Positions 10,960-22,734 of a stretch of 64,000 bases of DNA are shown in pieces (position 1 is the first letter of the stretch; each line of letters opens with the position of its first letter). The notes beneath the pieces are model-generated. The model was given only the letters and a program-made list of their open reading frames with translations. It did no database searches and was not told the DNA's origin. The translations under genes were made by a program, and so were the position numbers. Source of the stretch: Anaspis maculata (taxonomy: Eukaryota > Arthropoda > Insecta > Coleoptera > Scraptiidae); assembly GCA_949128115.1 (NCBI GenBank), contig OX421966.1, positions 59,207,416-59,271,415 of the forward strand, given 5' to 3'.

Positions 10960-11459
10960 TTAAGGTGGGTTCAGTCAGCTTATTTAGTCGCTGTTTTAAT
11001 TTTAGTCGTTGTCGTAACAGGAAAGAGCGTTCATACAGCAAGATTTAGTCGTAAGAATTGACCAATAGGAGCTCGAATGATACTGCGTGAACCTTCATCT
11101 TCATATGGTCCGTGTTCATAATGGGTAGTATTAATATAAAAACTCGTAAAAAAAATAAGCATAAATAAGTATTCACTTACATTTATGAGGAGTACAACTC
11201 CTCTGAAATCGAAGCAAATGCTTATGCTATTTTTTTTATTAATACATACAACCCATTACCATCACCATCCATGCTCATACCTTATACCGGTAATTACGCA
11301 ACCTGTCGGCATCTTACGACAAAGTTCGGAATTCTTACGACTAAAATTAAAACTAAAACTCTGTATGAACGCCGCGCATATGACGCGTGCTTTCTACTTT
11401 CAAATTTACGACTACGACTACGACTAAAACTAAAACCAAGCTGACTGAACGCACCTTCA
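10960..11459. mobile_element. TTAA-flanked MITE, TIR ggtg(c/g)gttcagtcagct
   Basis: The left end follows TTAA at 10960-10963 and reads ggtgggttcagtcagctt. The right end is its inverse (aagctgactgaacgcacc) followed by TTCA, a one-base variant of TTAA. The same ends bound 24718-25812. A TTAA duplication is typical of piggyBac-type transposition. The inner parts of both arms consist of reiterated tagtcgt / acgacta trinucleotide-like sequence. Confidence 0.75.
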
Positions 11460-11491
11460 CCTAGTTATCCTGGTTTAGAGAATTATTTAGG

Positions 11492-13086
11492 TAGGGGAGA
11501 GTGGTGTAGTTTCGGCATGTTAGTAAACAATGCCGTATATCTCAGACTATGCTCAAGTTATGAAGTGGAAATTTGGACACCATGCAGCTCTAACCATGGA
11601 ATATCTACTACCAAAGTTACAGAAAATACTATCGACCTGTTTAACATTAAAAAAAAAATCCGACAAAGATACGAAATGCTGAAAGTACCCCACTAGTGGG
11701 GTGCTTTCGGCAGTAGCATGGGGTAGATTCTTCAGTCACCTAGAATGAACAGTAGAGCAAACCGAGTCCTTAGTTGGATTTTTAAATTGTCCCACAGTAT
11801 TTTATTATACCTATAATACTTCGGTGAGGCTTCAGTTGAATAATGGACACGTATCAGAACCAAAACATATACTGGGTGATCATTCGAAAACTATCCACCT
11901 GCAATAACTCCCGATTCCAAGTGGAGATGTCCTCGAGCAAAAACAGGTCGATTCCACCACCTATTTTGCGATACATCAAATTGAACACAATTGATTTCTC
12001 TTTCTGAAAAAAAAATTTTCAACCCCACTCCCCTTCTAAAATTCTCTGAGTATCCAATTTAATATTCTTGACCTCTCAGTTTTCTTAAATGCAGTCACGT
12101 CACCCTCCATAGCATCGAAAGAGAATATCTTCCTGGACAAAATTTTTTCACAATTCTCAAAACCCCCGTTTTTTCCTAAAATACTCTAAATTGATGGGGG
12201 AGTGGCTGGAAATTTCAAAAAAATTGTTTTCAGAAAGAGAATTCCATCCCTTTAATTTGATGTATCACAAAGTAGGTGGATGCTTTGCTAAATTTTGAAG
12301 TTGGGGTGCGGGAGAGCAAAGGGGTGAAATTGGGTATCAATTTTTCCGCCAAAAAATCTCTTCTTTGATGCTATCTAGGATGACGCTGACTGAATTAAAA
12401 GTATTTTATGTAACAAGTACGCAAAATGAATCTTCAGCAGACGAGTTCGTTTGCTTAGAGGGACGAGGCGGAAGCCGTTCGTCGCTTAATGCTGTAGGTA
12501 CGTACAACTCACTTCAGAAAAAGAGGTTCCTTTTTTTAATAACGCTGTCAATGCTTTTGTCACATCACCTTCATCAATGGCGTTTCGATCTGTCTTTGTT
12601 TGATATTTTTTTGACATTTAGAATCAAACCAGAGACGTATTGTAATGGACGAAACTTACCCGTGGGGTACAATCGGCATGCCGAATGCACCCTACCATGG
12701 GCATGCCGAATCTATACCACTCCTACTAAATCTGTTGAAAAGCTATAATCTATAAACCGGTGAAGGTTATGTTTAATGACAAATATAGACGATAAGGAGT
12801 GAAAAAAGCTGGAACCTCTCAAAAAAAAAGGTACTAGTTATCTCGGAAGCATAACCTACGCTGACTTTTGGGGAACAGGCTACTTTCTTACTTTTGTGGT
12901 CAAGAAACTATGTTTTCAACTGCGACAAAAGAAACAACGAATAAACACATGGGGCCAAACTACCATGTTTGTATACAATGCAGCCAACATTGAAGGAGTG
13001 GTTTGGCGCAAAATTTTCAAATTTTCACTGAGTTAGAAACGAGTGCCGAAACTTCCCCACTGCCGAAACTACACCACTTTCCCCTA
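11492..13086. mobile_element. TA-flanked 1.6 kb element, TIR ggggagagtggtgtag
   Basis: The left end ggggagagtggtgtag followed by tttcggca is inverted at the right as tgccgaaa, ctacaccactttcccc, with TA on both sides. The interior repeats the theme of the end (ccccactagtggggtgcttt, tcggcatgccgaatg). A 127-codon plus-strand frame at 12365-12748 shows no domain I recognise and contains the internal repeat motif, so I do not call it a gene. Confidence 0.7.
11940..12310. repeat. Inverted repeat nested in the 1.6 kb element
   Basis: The stretch ccaccacctattttgcgata, catcaaattgaa near 11956-11990 is inverted near 12255-12285 as tttaatttgatgtatca, aaagtaggtgg. Inner arms (ctttctgaaaa against ttttcagaaagag) also pair. 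It begins near tactgggtgatc at 11873, resembling the tacagggtg terminus. Confidence 0.5.
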
Positions 13087-13087
13087 C

Positions 13088-13677
13088 TGCTCGTATATTT
13101 CTGCCTTTACTTCGCTTTCTAAAAAAGATGAGATATAGGGGCGATAATGTTTACAGATCAAAGGTAAAGGTAAAAGAGCCAGGATAAAGATAAACCATAA
13201 TATTTAATGAATGACACGATCATGGCAAATAATTACAACATTTTTGTTACAGTGATTGCATGGATGATTGAAAAATTGATGGGGCCATTCCAATTTTTTC
13301 GATTTTTTTAAGCAAATACCCTTGTGCCTAGAGCTTTGATCTAAGCTAAAAGAATATCACCTTAACCTGAACAAGGAAAATAAAAAAGATTTAATTGCCT
13401 AGACGTTCAGTGGAAAAATAAGAGTTGGTATGTTTCAGCTGGGCCGCCCCCTGATTATTGATTCCCGATTTCAAACGAAAATTGAATAGAAATGCATCCG
13501 GATGCATCCATGAGCAGCCGCCAGCAGCATTCTCCCTCCGGAAGGCCCTAGCAACCACCGTCACTCTCGCCTCGTTCCCGCCATCCACCAACCTATTCAT
13601 GATTTTGTGGACACTGAGTTGGTCGTCAAGGTCCGCATACCTACTAGTAGGGTATACATTGGATCGTATCGTTCAAA
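13088..13677. other. No firm feature; a less AT-rich patch with opposed short ORFs
   Basis: Between about 13480 and 13640 the base composition is richer in GC than the surroundings, and both strands are open for 69-79 codons. Neither translation has a domain I recognise and no splice signals stand out. It could be a host-gene fragment but I cannot support that. Confidence 0.3.
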
Positions 13678-14373
13678 GTGCTGGACTTTTGAGGTGAAAA
13701 TGTATGGACCAGCCAGAAATGTTGCTTGGGGCCTATAGTCCAGGCAATGGGTAGGTTCTACCTTGCAAAAGGTCGCGGAGAGTCGAAAATTTGCCGTTTG
13801 TTACAGTTTTGTATCCTGATTAACATACTGAGTTTTCGAATTCGGTAAGCCGCCGCTCGGTCCTCCACATCGAAAAGTTGGTGCCAAAAGACCCAAAAAG
13901 AGCCACTTTTCACTAAACTATTGTGCATCGCCGTCTGATTACCGCAATGGAACCACATGACTGTAGTGAAGCCCTTGATAGCATTTACTGCCACGCCAGT
14001 GCGATTCTTCGCGGTTAAAAAGAAATAATTCCCTTGGCAAAAGTCTAGTTTTTCTTGATTTTGGAAAGATTTTCTTCTCATGCGGAAATATCACAAACTG
14101 ACCTAACTCAGGTTGATTTTGATCAGCTTCTTTCTTCTTGAGCTCGTCCTGGTCTCATAATTTTCTCAACAGCATATTTGTTGACAAGGTGTATTGCAAG
14201 AAGTGTAAAATTGCCAACACCAAATCAACAGTCATTTTTTCATTATTGCCATCGATCAGGAATTTTAAATTCCCCAGGAAATGATACCTTGGACTGTTTT
14301 CTGCTTATACAGCATGGACCGAATCCCCAAATGCCTGTGGGAATGCCAAAAAATAAATTCTTTTAGAGTGTGC

Positions 14374-14541
14374 GTAAATCTGCAAAGCTGCATCTGAACA
14401 CCTGAAAATATAGTCGTAACCAACACTACAAAACCCAAAACAATGAGTGACAGAAGAACCAGTTCAGGTTACTTATTGTTCGAATTTATGTTGTGTTGGT
14501 TACGACCATTTTCAGGTGTTTAGATGCGGTTTTGCAGATTA
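14374..14541. mobile_element. MITE inserted in the left palindrome arm
   Basis: The ends aatctgcaaagctgcatctg, aacacctgaaaat and the inverted attttcaggtgtt, agatgcggttttgcagatt pair, as do the inner parts gtcgtaaccaacac and gtgttggttacgac. The opposite arm lacks this insert. Confidence 0.7.
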
Positions 14542-16350
14542 TCGCGCGCTAAAAAAAAAATTGATTTTTCGTACTCCTACGTGAATTTCAAGATTCGATC
14601 GCATGCTGAATTAGGCCAGTCAAATAAGGAAAGCTGGAGGGAAAAAACTGTTGGAGTTTTGGAAATTTGACAGTAATGTCCGGTAAGGTGTACTGTTAAA
14701 CATACTAAAAGTCCCCAACTCTACCTATTGAGCTCGAGCCGCCATCTTGGAAAAATGGTCCTTCGATCCAGTTTTCTGTTTATATTCCGCTAATCATCGG
14801 AGATATTTAATTCAGTTTAATAAAAAATCAAGGCTATAAAAATGTCTACAAAAATTGTTTCATACCGATTTTTTTCTCGAATCTGTTGAAATTAATTAAA
14901 TTAAATTAACAAAAAAAAATCAAAAAATAAGCGATTTTTGCCTATGGCTAGAGATATTGTCTTCAAAATTTGTGAAGATGTTGGCAGTCTACATCAAAGC
15001 TAAACGTGACAGTTGGGATAGAAAAAAAAATTGCGAAAATATTTTTTTATTTTTTTTTAAATTAAGCAAAAATTTGGTTTTCGAGTTTCACATTTCCAAC
15101 CGGGCGGAATATAGGTTTCAATCGAACATCAATCAGTTTTGATATTTACATATAGTAAGACAAGATTTCATAAGTATTGTGCCTTCACGAGCTTCTGGAA
15201 TGCTCGATATGAATTAAACTGAAAGAATAATAGCTAAGTCCAAAAAGTACTGTCGATTGGTTCTGGAGGAAACATTTCGAAACAAAAGACATCAGCAAAG
15301 GATATACAGGAGGTCCAAAGATTATTCAACTGTATATGAGCCCCATATTGATGTGCCTTATCCAAAATAGTACAAAAGAATTAATCAAAATGTGAAAATC
15401 CACCCTGTATAACAAAAAGTAACGATACAAAATGGAAGTAGTAGATCATACCTGGTGCCAAAAATACAGCTTTCACATTGCTGAAAAAAAGAACAAAATT
15501 ATTTGATTTATTTGAAAGTTATTAGTCCTCAAACTTGACTTCACAAATTTCAGCCAGTCAAATAGGGAAAAGTAGAGAGAAGTAACGGTCGGAGTTTCAA
15601 AAATTTGACAGGAATGTTCACTAAGGTATACTTATAAACATACTAAAAGTCCCCGCCTCTACTTATTGCGCTTGAGCCGCCATCTTAGAAAAATGGTCCT
15701 TCGATCAAGTTTATTGCCATTTTTCCAAGATGGCGGCTCGAGCACAACAGGTAGAGGCGGGGACTTTTAGTATGTTTATTAGTATACCTTAGCGAACATC
15801 CCTGTCAAATTTCTGAAACTCTGACAGTTACTTCTCTCTACTTTTCCCCATTTGACTGGCTGAAATTTTTAAAGTCAAGTTTGAGGACTAATAACTCTCA
15901 AATAAATCAATCAATTTTGTTCTTTTTTCCAGAAATGTTAAGGCTGTATTTTTGGCACCAGGTATGATCTACTACTTCCATTTTGTATCGTTACTTTTTG
16001 TTATACAGGGTGGATTTTCACATTTTGATTGATTCTTTTGTACTATTTTGGACAAGGCACATCAATATGGGGCTTATATACAGTTGAATAACCTTTGGAC
16101 CTCCTGTATATCTTTTGCTGATGTCTTTTGTTTTGAAATGTTACCTTCAGAACCAATCGACAGCACTTTTTGGACTTAGCTATTATTCTTTCAGTTTAAT
16201 TCATATCGAGCATTCCAGAAGCTCGTGAAGGCACAATACTGATGAAATCTTGTCTTGCAATATGTAAATATCAAAACTGATTGATGTTCGATTAAAACCT
16301 TTACTCCGCCGTGTTGGAAATGTCGAAACACAAAAACCAAATTTTTGCTT

Positions 16351-16643
16351 AATGGGGCCTTGCAATTGAAAAACTCAACGTGAGGTCGCCACTACTGTAG
16401 GGGGCGCCTACTTCGATGAAGCGGCCGTAACCACGGGAAAAACATGGGAGTTTGAGTAGTTTGACCAGTAACTGACAGTGACTGGAGACGTCAAGCAAGA
16501 AACAGAGGTTATCCAAATTTCAAATCAAGACATAAAATGACGGACGTCGGTCGCTGAAGCGTCAACGCCGTCAAAATTGTCGAATTTGCCCCCAACGGTC
16601 GTGGCGCCCTCGGTGTGTGAAAGTGGCAGTGCAAGGCCCCATT
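16351..16643. mobile_element. AATGGGGCCTTGCA MITE, copy 1
   Basis: Short inverted ends aatggggccttgca and tgcaaggccccatt bound a 293-bp insert in the right arm of the palindrome. The left arm keeps the empty site near 15055-15075, which makes the boundaries unusually clear. Two further copies lie at 32016-32307 (opposite orientation) and 37973-38277. Confidence 0.85.
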
Positions 16644-18706
16644 AAAAAAAAATAAAAAAATATTTTCGCAATTTTTTTTTCTATCTCAACTGTCACGTTT
16701 AGCTTTGATGTAGACTGCCAACATCTTCACAAATTTTGAAGACAATATCTTTAGCGATAGGCGAAAAATCGCTAATTTTTTGATTTTTTTTTTTGTTAAT
16801 TTAATTTTATTAATTTCAACAGATACGAGAAAAAATCGGTATGAAACAATTTTTGTAGACAATTTTATAGCCTTGATTTTTTATTAAACTTAATTGAATA
16901 TCTCTGATGATTAGCGGAATATGAGCAGAAAACTGGATCGAAGGACCATTTTTCCAAGATGGCGGCTCGAGCTCAATAGGTAGAGTTGGGGACTTTTAGT
17001 ATGTTCAACAGTACACCTTATCGGACATTACTGTCAAATTTCCAAAACTCCAACAGTTTTTTCCCTCAAACGGAAAAATTTGTTCTAATTTGACTGGCCT
17101 AAATAAGCAGAAAACAGTCCAAGCTATCAATTTCTGTTAAAATTGAACTTCATGATCACTGGCAATTATGAAAAAATGACTGTTGAATTTGGTGTTGGCA
17201 ATTTAACATTTCTTGCAGTGCACCTTGTTAACAAATGATGTTATGCAAACAATGAGACCAGAACTAGTGCAAGAAGAAAGAAGCTGATCGAAGTTCACTT
17301 GAGTTAGGTCAGCTGGTCATATTTCCACGTAAGAAAAAATCTTTTCAGAATCAAGAAAAACTAGACGTCTTCCGAAGGAATTATTTGTCTTTAACCGCGA
17401 AGAATGGGACTGACGTGGCAGCAAATGCATCAATAGTTTCAACAAAGTCATAGGTTTCCATTGCGGCAGGTGAGACGACGATAAGCAGTGAATTGGTGAA
17501 AATTGGTTCTTTTTTGGTCCTTTGGCATCATCTTTCCAATGTGGAGGAGCGAGCGGCGGCTTGCCGAATTCGAAAACTTAGTGTGTTAATCAGGGCACAA
17601 AACTGTACCAGACTGCAAATTTTCGAATCTCCGCGATCTTTTGCAAGGTAAACCCTATTTTAATGTATCGGTCGACTGTACTACTAAGGATCAATACCTA
17701 CTAGTTCGTCCAAAAATCGTCCTGTGCAAAAGGGCACAATCCAAAATTTTCGAGTTAGACACTGGATCAGAAAATATATGAACCAAACTATTTGTGGCAA
17801 AAAAATCACCGTTGAAGTTGTTTCATTTCTATGAAAAAAAAAAATAGTGAAATTAAATTATTGCATTGGCGCTTACGGGATTGGGAATTTTGTAAGCCGT
17901 TTATCTCGGCTCGACTCGGTTGAAATTCATCCAACTTTTCGTCCTTTTTTATCTTTACACATCAATTTCTCGTAACTGAGTGCACCTAGAGAAAAAATGA
18001 TCTCTTGATAAAATATGCGCTAACGATAGGCCATGGCTACTGTGTAATTTTTATTCAATTTGGTTCAGTAATAACCACAATATCAATATTTGAACAATCA
18101 AGTGCAATATCGCACGCTGCCTCCGCATCTCAAAACACCAGGCGTCCCCACCATAACTTCGCGCTCCCTCCTTGCCTCTCCACTCCGCGGAGTCACCTTA
18201 CTCTTGGTAATATTTCCCGCCTTTTGGTAAATTCACGTATACAAACGATTTTGGTCTTGCCTATTTTGTACATTGTAGTGTTTATTGAATTATGAATCTA
18301 TGTAATTACCGTGATAATACTTGAGCATTGTCTTACAGGCACAGAAGCAGGTACCTACTCATGGTACAGCAGGTATGAAATTATTCCGGAGTAAATAGAT
18401 AGGTTTAATTATAAATGACGAACGTCACTTTTTGCATATAAATACTCAACTAGTTCGTCCAGGATAAAAATTCGAAAAGCGGCTTCATTAACCGCCTAGA
18501 GATGTTTTTTATTATATAATTTTGGTCTTCGGTGCTTTCTGACACATTGAACCCCGATCTGAATCTGAAAAGTGAAAAGTGTCAGTTACCAACTTGAAAT
18601 ATCCTATAAGAATACCTAATAAAAATAATAATAAAATTAATAAACTTGAAATATATGGACCATAGGACTAGGAAGTAAGATTTTCAGAATGAGGAAATAG
18701 TATTTT

Positions 18707-18824
18707 ATGTTACTAGCGCCGAAAACCGGGCATAGCATAACGAACGTGAATGCAGCTCGAGGCCCTAGGCCGAGAGCTGCATGTAAGAGAGTTATGCTAT
18801 GCCGTTTTCAGCGCGAGTAGCATA
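18707..18824. repeat. Compact ~118-bp inverted repeat (strong hairpin)
   Basis: The arms are ttactagcgccgaaaac, gcatagcataac, gcagctcgaggcc against ggccgagagctgc, gttatgctatgc, gttttcagcgcgagtag. They meet at ggccctaggcc. Pairing is near-continuous, with short bulges. It could be the core of a small fold-back element or a structured RNA. Confidence 0.7.
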
Positions 18825-19794
18825 CATCGTTTTTCGTGCTGCTTTTAATAAAATTACAAATAAATGAGATCATATCGCAATAATCATTGGAATAAATTTC
18901 AAGTTGGTACCTCTGCCATTCATCACCAAGGCACGAGGCATATACCTACTAGATGCAGATTTTTGTGTGTCAAATGTCGATTTGGAAAATTGCGTCCTAT
19001 ATTTGAATTTTCTTGCTTAAAACCGCCCTCCCCCTCCCCAATTAAAAGGGCCATCCCTCAAAAATTTCGAAATCACTGATTGTGTGACGACGAAACACAA
19101 AAAATAGCATGAATTAATCACTTTTAAACCTTCGCGCCACAACACGTCAAAAATCATTCTGCAATTGTACCAACAGCTATCAGAAAAATGACCCTAAAAT
19201 ATCAATTGTCAAAGTGATTATTTATAATTTTAACTGATTTGAACCGAAAATTTCAAGCTATAACATTGGAAACGTGATCTCTCTTGAATTGTGAATGATT
19301 TTGCGAGGTTAGTTTATTTTTTACGTGTACTTTTTACTTTGCCGCTCTAGATCTTTTTCTGAATATTACAGTGCAGGACACCGAGCGCATATTGTCATTT
19401 TCGGTTATGGCAGCACGAAAAATAATATGCGGCAAACATTGTTCTTGCTTGTATTTTTTTAATCGTTTGACCGATTGAATATCTCAAATTTTGTATAATT
19501 AGGTGATTCTTATATGTAGTTCTTTATATCTTCGTATAGGCATAATTTATATTACATGAATATTACCTATAGGAGTAAGTTCATCACATAAAAATCATCC
19601 AGTGGCGTGAATCAAAGCCACCTTCATTACCTAAACTTAAACAAGGGAAGCAATGTAAGACCGAGTAGTCGTGGGTCTGAATTTTCGATTGAAATATCTT
19701 CTCCTTATTAATTATAAACAGCCTGATCTATTCCAAGTTCTTGTAGATGTAATAGTATATATTATTCATCAAGCAGGTAATGATTGCTTTTTAC

Positions 19795-19968
19795 TAATGA
19801 GGATGCAGTTTGCCGACACGAGCCTTGGCGAGTGTCGTAAAGCATCCGAATGAGTAATAGCCATTACCCGCGAGTGAAGTACTATGCTTTATCCAGTCTT
19901 ATTGAAAAATGCAGGCATGTATGCGCGTGATAATGCGTGCATTATTCAATAGGATTCGATAAAGACAT
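19795..19968 (+). repeat. Dispersed repeat, copy A, with terminal hairpin
   Basis: The sequence from actaatgaggatgcagtttg through gtaaagcatccgaatgagta to ttcaataggattcgataaag recurs in inverted orientation at 27822-28040. Its last ~78 bp (19887-19964) form an inverted repeat: ctttatccagtcttattgaa against ttcaataggattcgataaag. Confidence 0.65.
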
Positions 19969-21347
19969 TAATCGATTCGTTCCACTAAAAAATCACAAAC
20001 TGGTTGAGTGGTTAACGCTAATACGTTATCAACCGTTATTACCTAAGTATAGTTTTGTGTTTGGAGCTCCGAAAAAGTTACATTCTGTAACGTAACGTCA
20101 GCTAAAAAACCAACGTGTTTTATTGGTAACTGTCCAGAAATCGTGTAAAAATTAATAGAATGCTATCAAGCAAATTTTGTTCTTACCAATGCAATGCTAG
20201 TTGTTTGACCACTACACGGAAAATTTATGTAATCTTAAAAAAATTACATTGAAAAAAAAAAATTTCGTCGTTCTGTTTTGTGAAACCTGGATTTATCGTA
20301 AAAATTATCGATGTAGATGTTGTAGTTTCATAATTAATTTCCAGATTGTATTCGTAAAGGGTGCAGTTGCAAAACAAACAATATTTGCTGCATTGAGTCA
20401 TACGGACAAAAATCTTATTCGACCAATATCGAAAACAAAAAATTTCAACGTCTTCCTGAATTACTGGTTCACGAAGGATCCGACACTCCGACAGTGAATA
20501 AAGAATAAAAATAAACCTCTTCTATCCTACCTTCTTTTTGTTCAACAATTAATATAAAGATAATTACAATACTCGAACTTTTGGATTTTAATCTTTCTCT
20601 TTTAATATACCGAAAATTCTAATACCTAAAATTGATTTTAAAGTAGAAACATAAACTCAAAAGTGATTCTGAACTCAAATGTAATAATAATTGGGTATTT
20701 TTCAATCAAAAAACAAATACAGTCCGTAGTATTATGTACGTTTCGGGGTACGTTTGTAGAACTGGAATCAAAAGGTGGGTGACTCCGCGGAGTGGAGAGG
20801 CAAGGAGGGAGCGCGAAATTATGGTGGGGACGCCTGGTGTTTTGAGACGCGGAGGCAGCGTGCGATATTGCACTTGATTGTTCAAATATTGATATTGTGG
20901 TTATTACTGAACCAAATTAAATAAAAATTGCACAGTAGCCACGGCCTATCATTAGTGCATATTTTATCAAGATGTCATTTTTTCTCTAGGTGCACTCAGT
21001 TACGAGAAATTGATGTGTAAAGATAAAAAAGCACGAAAAGTTGGATGAATTTCAACGGAGTCGAGCCGAGATAAACGGCTTTCAAAATTCCCAATCCCGT
21101 AAGCGCCAATGCAATAATTTAATTTCACTATTTTTTTTTCAATAGAAATGAAACAACTTCAACGGTGATTTTTTTGTCACAAATAGTTTGGTTTATATAT
21201 TTTCTGATCCAGTGTCTAACTCGAAAATTTTGGATTGTGCCCTTTTGCACAGGACGATTTTTGGACGAACTAGTAGGTATTGATCCTTAGGCCCCAAGAA
21301 ACATTTCTGGCTGGTTCATACATTTTCACCTCAGAAGTCCAGCAATC

Positions 21348-22489
21348 GATGTTTTTTGACGACTTATCGCGACTTGAAAACTCTACTATACTACCTACGT
21401 GAAAAAAAAAACTAAAAACGATATACAGGTATACAGCACCGTTGTGCCTATTCATTAGACTTAACGTTATCAAGTCGCACCAATAAACGCATTTTCCGCG
21501 AAAACTTCGGCGGAAACAGGATTCAATGTCCATGCCACAGACTACCTCCATTGTGCACTCTTGCGGAACGAGGTAAACAAGGGGAAATTTCGAGGTATAG
21601 GTATGCACGCAACATCTGTAGCAATAGCCCAATAGCAAGGGTAAAGGGAAGTTCAAATGAATAGAAAATAATGATCTCACACAAAGGGTGGTAGGGTAGT
21701 GGTGGGATTTGCTGGAATGCAGCATCGATAACGGAAATAAGCTTTTGTGTAAAAATGCGATTTGCTGTCAACAATTCCGCTATTCTGGAAGAAGCTGCCA
21801 TCATCAAAACTTGTCAAAAACAAAAAGAGCAGTGGTAGCGGTAGCTAATGAACACTTCCAAGTCAAATCTATTTTCCATCACGATGATTCCGTACCTATA
21901 CATATAGGTATACCTACCTATTTTCAACGAAATAATTACTGGCAGAAGTGAATGTAAAATACATATCGAATGTTATATTCCTTACATTTCCATCTCAGCT
22001 TGATTCCCGGATTTCCCGGCTACATGGTCACCTAGGTAAAAGACGATTGCAAAGTCTTCCGCCTTCCAGGTGTAGTGTCATTTGCTGCAATTCGAATAAT
22101 TATTAGCGCCTTCTTTTGACACACAAGGGGCGGGAACGGTCTTGAAACCGGGGGATGTTTTATTCTGAGTATGTTTCCAGGAAAGGCACGTTCCGGTCAA
22201 GTAAGATTTGGAAAAAGAGAAATCGAGAACGGAATTATTATGTGATTAATGCGATTTGAAACATCTGGTTTTTTATTGCTTGGGTATAATAGGTCTCTGC
22301 TTTGCAGGTCCCGACACTTGACCGGACATGGGTCCGTATTTTTTCTTTCAACACACCAACCATGACACCATGTGTGTAACAAACTGAGCCGAAAGTCACG
22401 TCAAAGTTCGCCGTCCCCATAAAACTGAGGCGAAGCTCCACAGGAAAAGTTTCTATTGTTCTGAAGAAGAAGAAGGGAGTGGAAGTAGG
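21348..22489. other. No gene recognised
   Basis: A 151-codon minus-strand frame (21725-21270) overlaps the end of the composite and shows no domain; it reads like a chance ORF. Nothing else stands out. Confidence 0.35.
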
Positions 22490-22521
22490 TATGTACGAGC
22501 CCCGTCCCACATCAGTTGGCC
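22490..22521. repeat. 32-bp sequence inverted at about 26008-26039
   Basis: The phrase cgagccccgtcccacatcag, ttggccca, reappears as tgggccaactgatgtgggac, ggggctcg about 3.5 kb downstream. The pair encloses the LINE relic and the nested TTAA elements. The match is too long to be chance; the function is unknown. Confidence 0.55.
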
Positions 22522-22734
22522 CACCAGTAAAAATGCAATTTCTAGAAAATTAGTAATGGGAATGTGAAATTATTTTGAAATATTGTTTTTTCTCATGCTC
22601 GCTACATGTTAGTACCTTTGTACATATTCTAGGATTAAATCTCCAGCGCCAGCCGAGTAGAGATAATTAGAATTATAATTAAATAATTATGTCCGTCAGA
22701 ACTATTCCAATGTATCCGATGAAAGACAGCACGA

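Larger units (their letters stand above)
13757..17655. mobile_element. 3.9 kb near-perfect palindrome (fold-back element)
   Basis: The left edge ccttgcaaaaggtcgcggag is inverted at the right edge as ctccgcgatcttttgcaagg, and inverted similarity continues to a centre near 15715, where gagccgccatcttagaaaaa faces tttttccaagatggcggctc across a ~20-nt loop. Arms are about 1.9 kb. Interruptions are a MITE in the left arm (14374-14541) and one in the right arm (16351-16643). The gccgccatctt / aagatggcggc phrase occurs both at the centre and at about 14737 and 16957, so the palindrome has internal sub-repeats. It has no coding capacity. Confidence 0.85.
18196..20775. other. Interior of the long-arm element: no gene recognised
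   Basis: It holds the hairpin at 18707-18824 and a repeat shared with 27822-28040. A 98-codon plus frame at 20201-20497 (CETWIYRKNYRCRCCSF and onward) has no domain I know. No transposase signature was found. Confidence 0.4.
17685..21289. mobile_element. 3.6 kb element with ~510-bp inverted arms
   Basis: The left arm 17685-18195 starts taaggatcaatacctactag and ends in the GC-rich phrase ctccactccgcggagtcacc. The right arm 20776-21289 is its inverted copy with scattered changes. The interior (about 2.6 kb) lacks a convincing transposase. Long arms and no coding region suggest a non-autonomous fold-back element. Confidence 0.8.
13678..21347. repeat. Composite bracketed by a 60-bp inverted pair
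   Basis: The segment 13678-13737 (tgctggacttttgaggtgaa, aatgtatgg, gccagaaatgtt, cttggggcc) is inverted at 21290-21347 with few differences. The bracket encloses the palindrome 13757-17655 and the long-arm element 17685-21289, and abuts the outer ends of both. It may be the terminal repeat of a larger 7.7 kb unit, or debris of a shared parent. Confidence 0.5.

Noticed and set aside
12365..12748. 127-codon ORF as the transposase of the 1.6 kb element
   Set aside because: No DDE-like or helix-turn-helix motif; the C-terminal third translates the internal repeat of the element.
21270..21725. 151-codon minus-strand ORF
   Set aside because: No domain, odd composition, and it runs into the inverted pair of the composite; best explained as chance.
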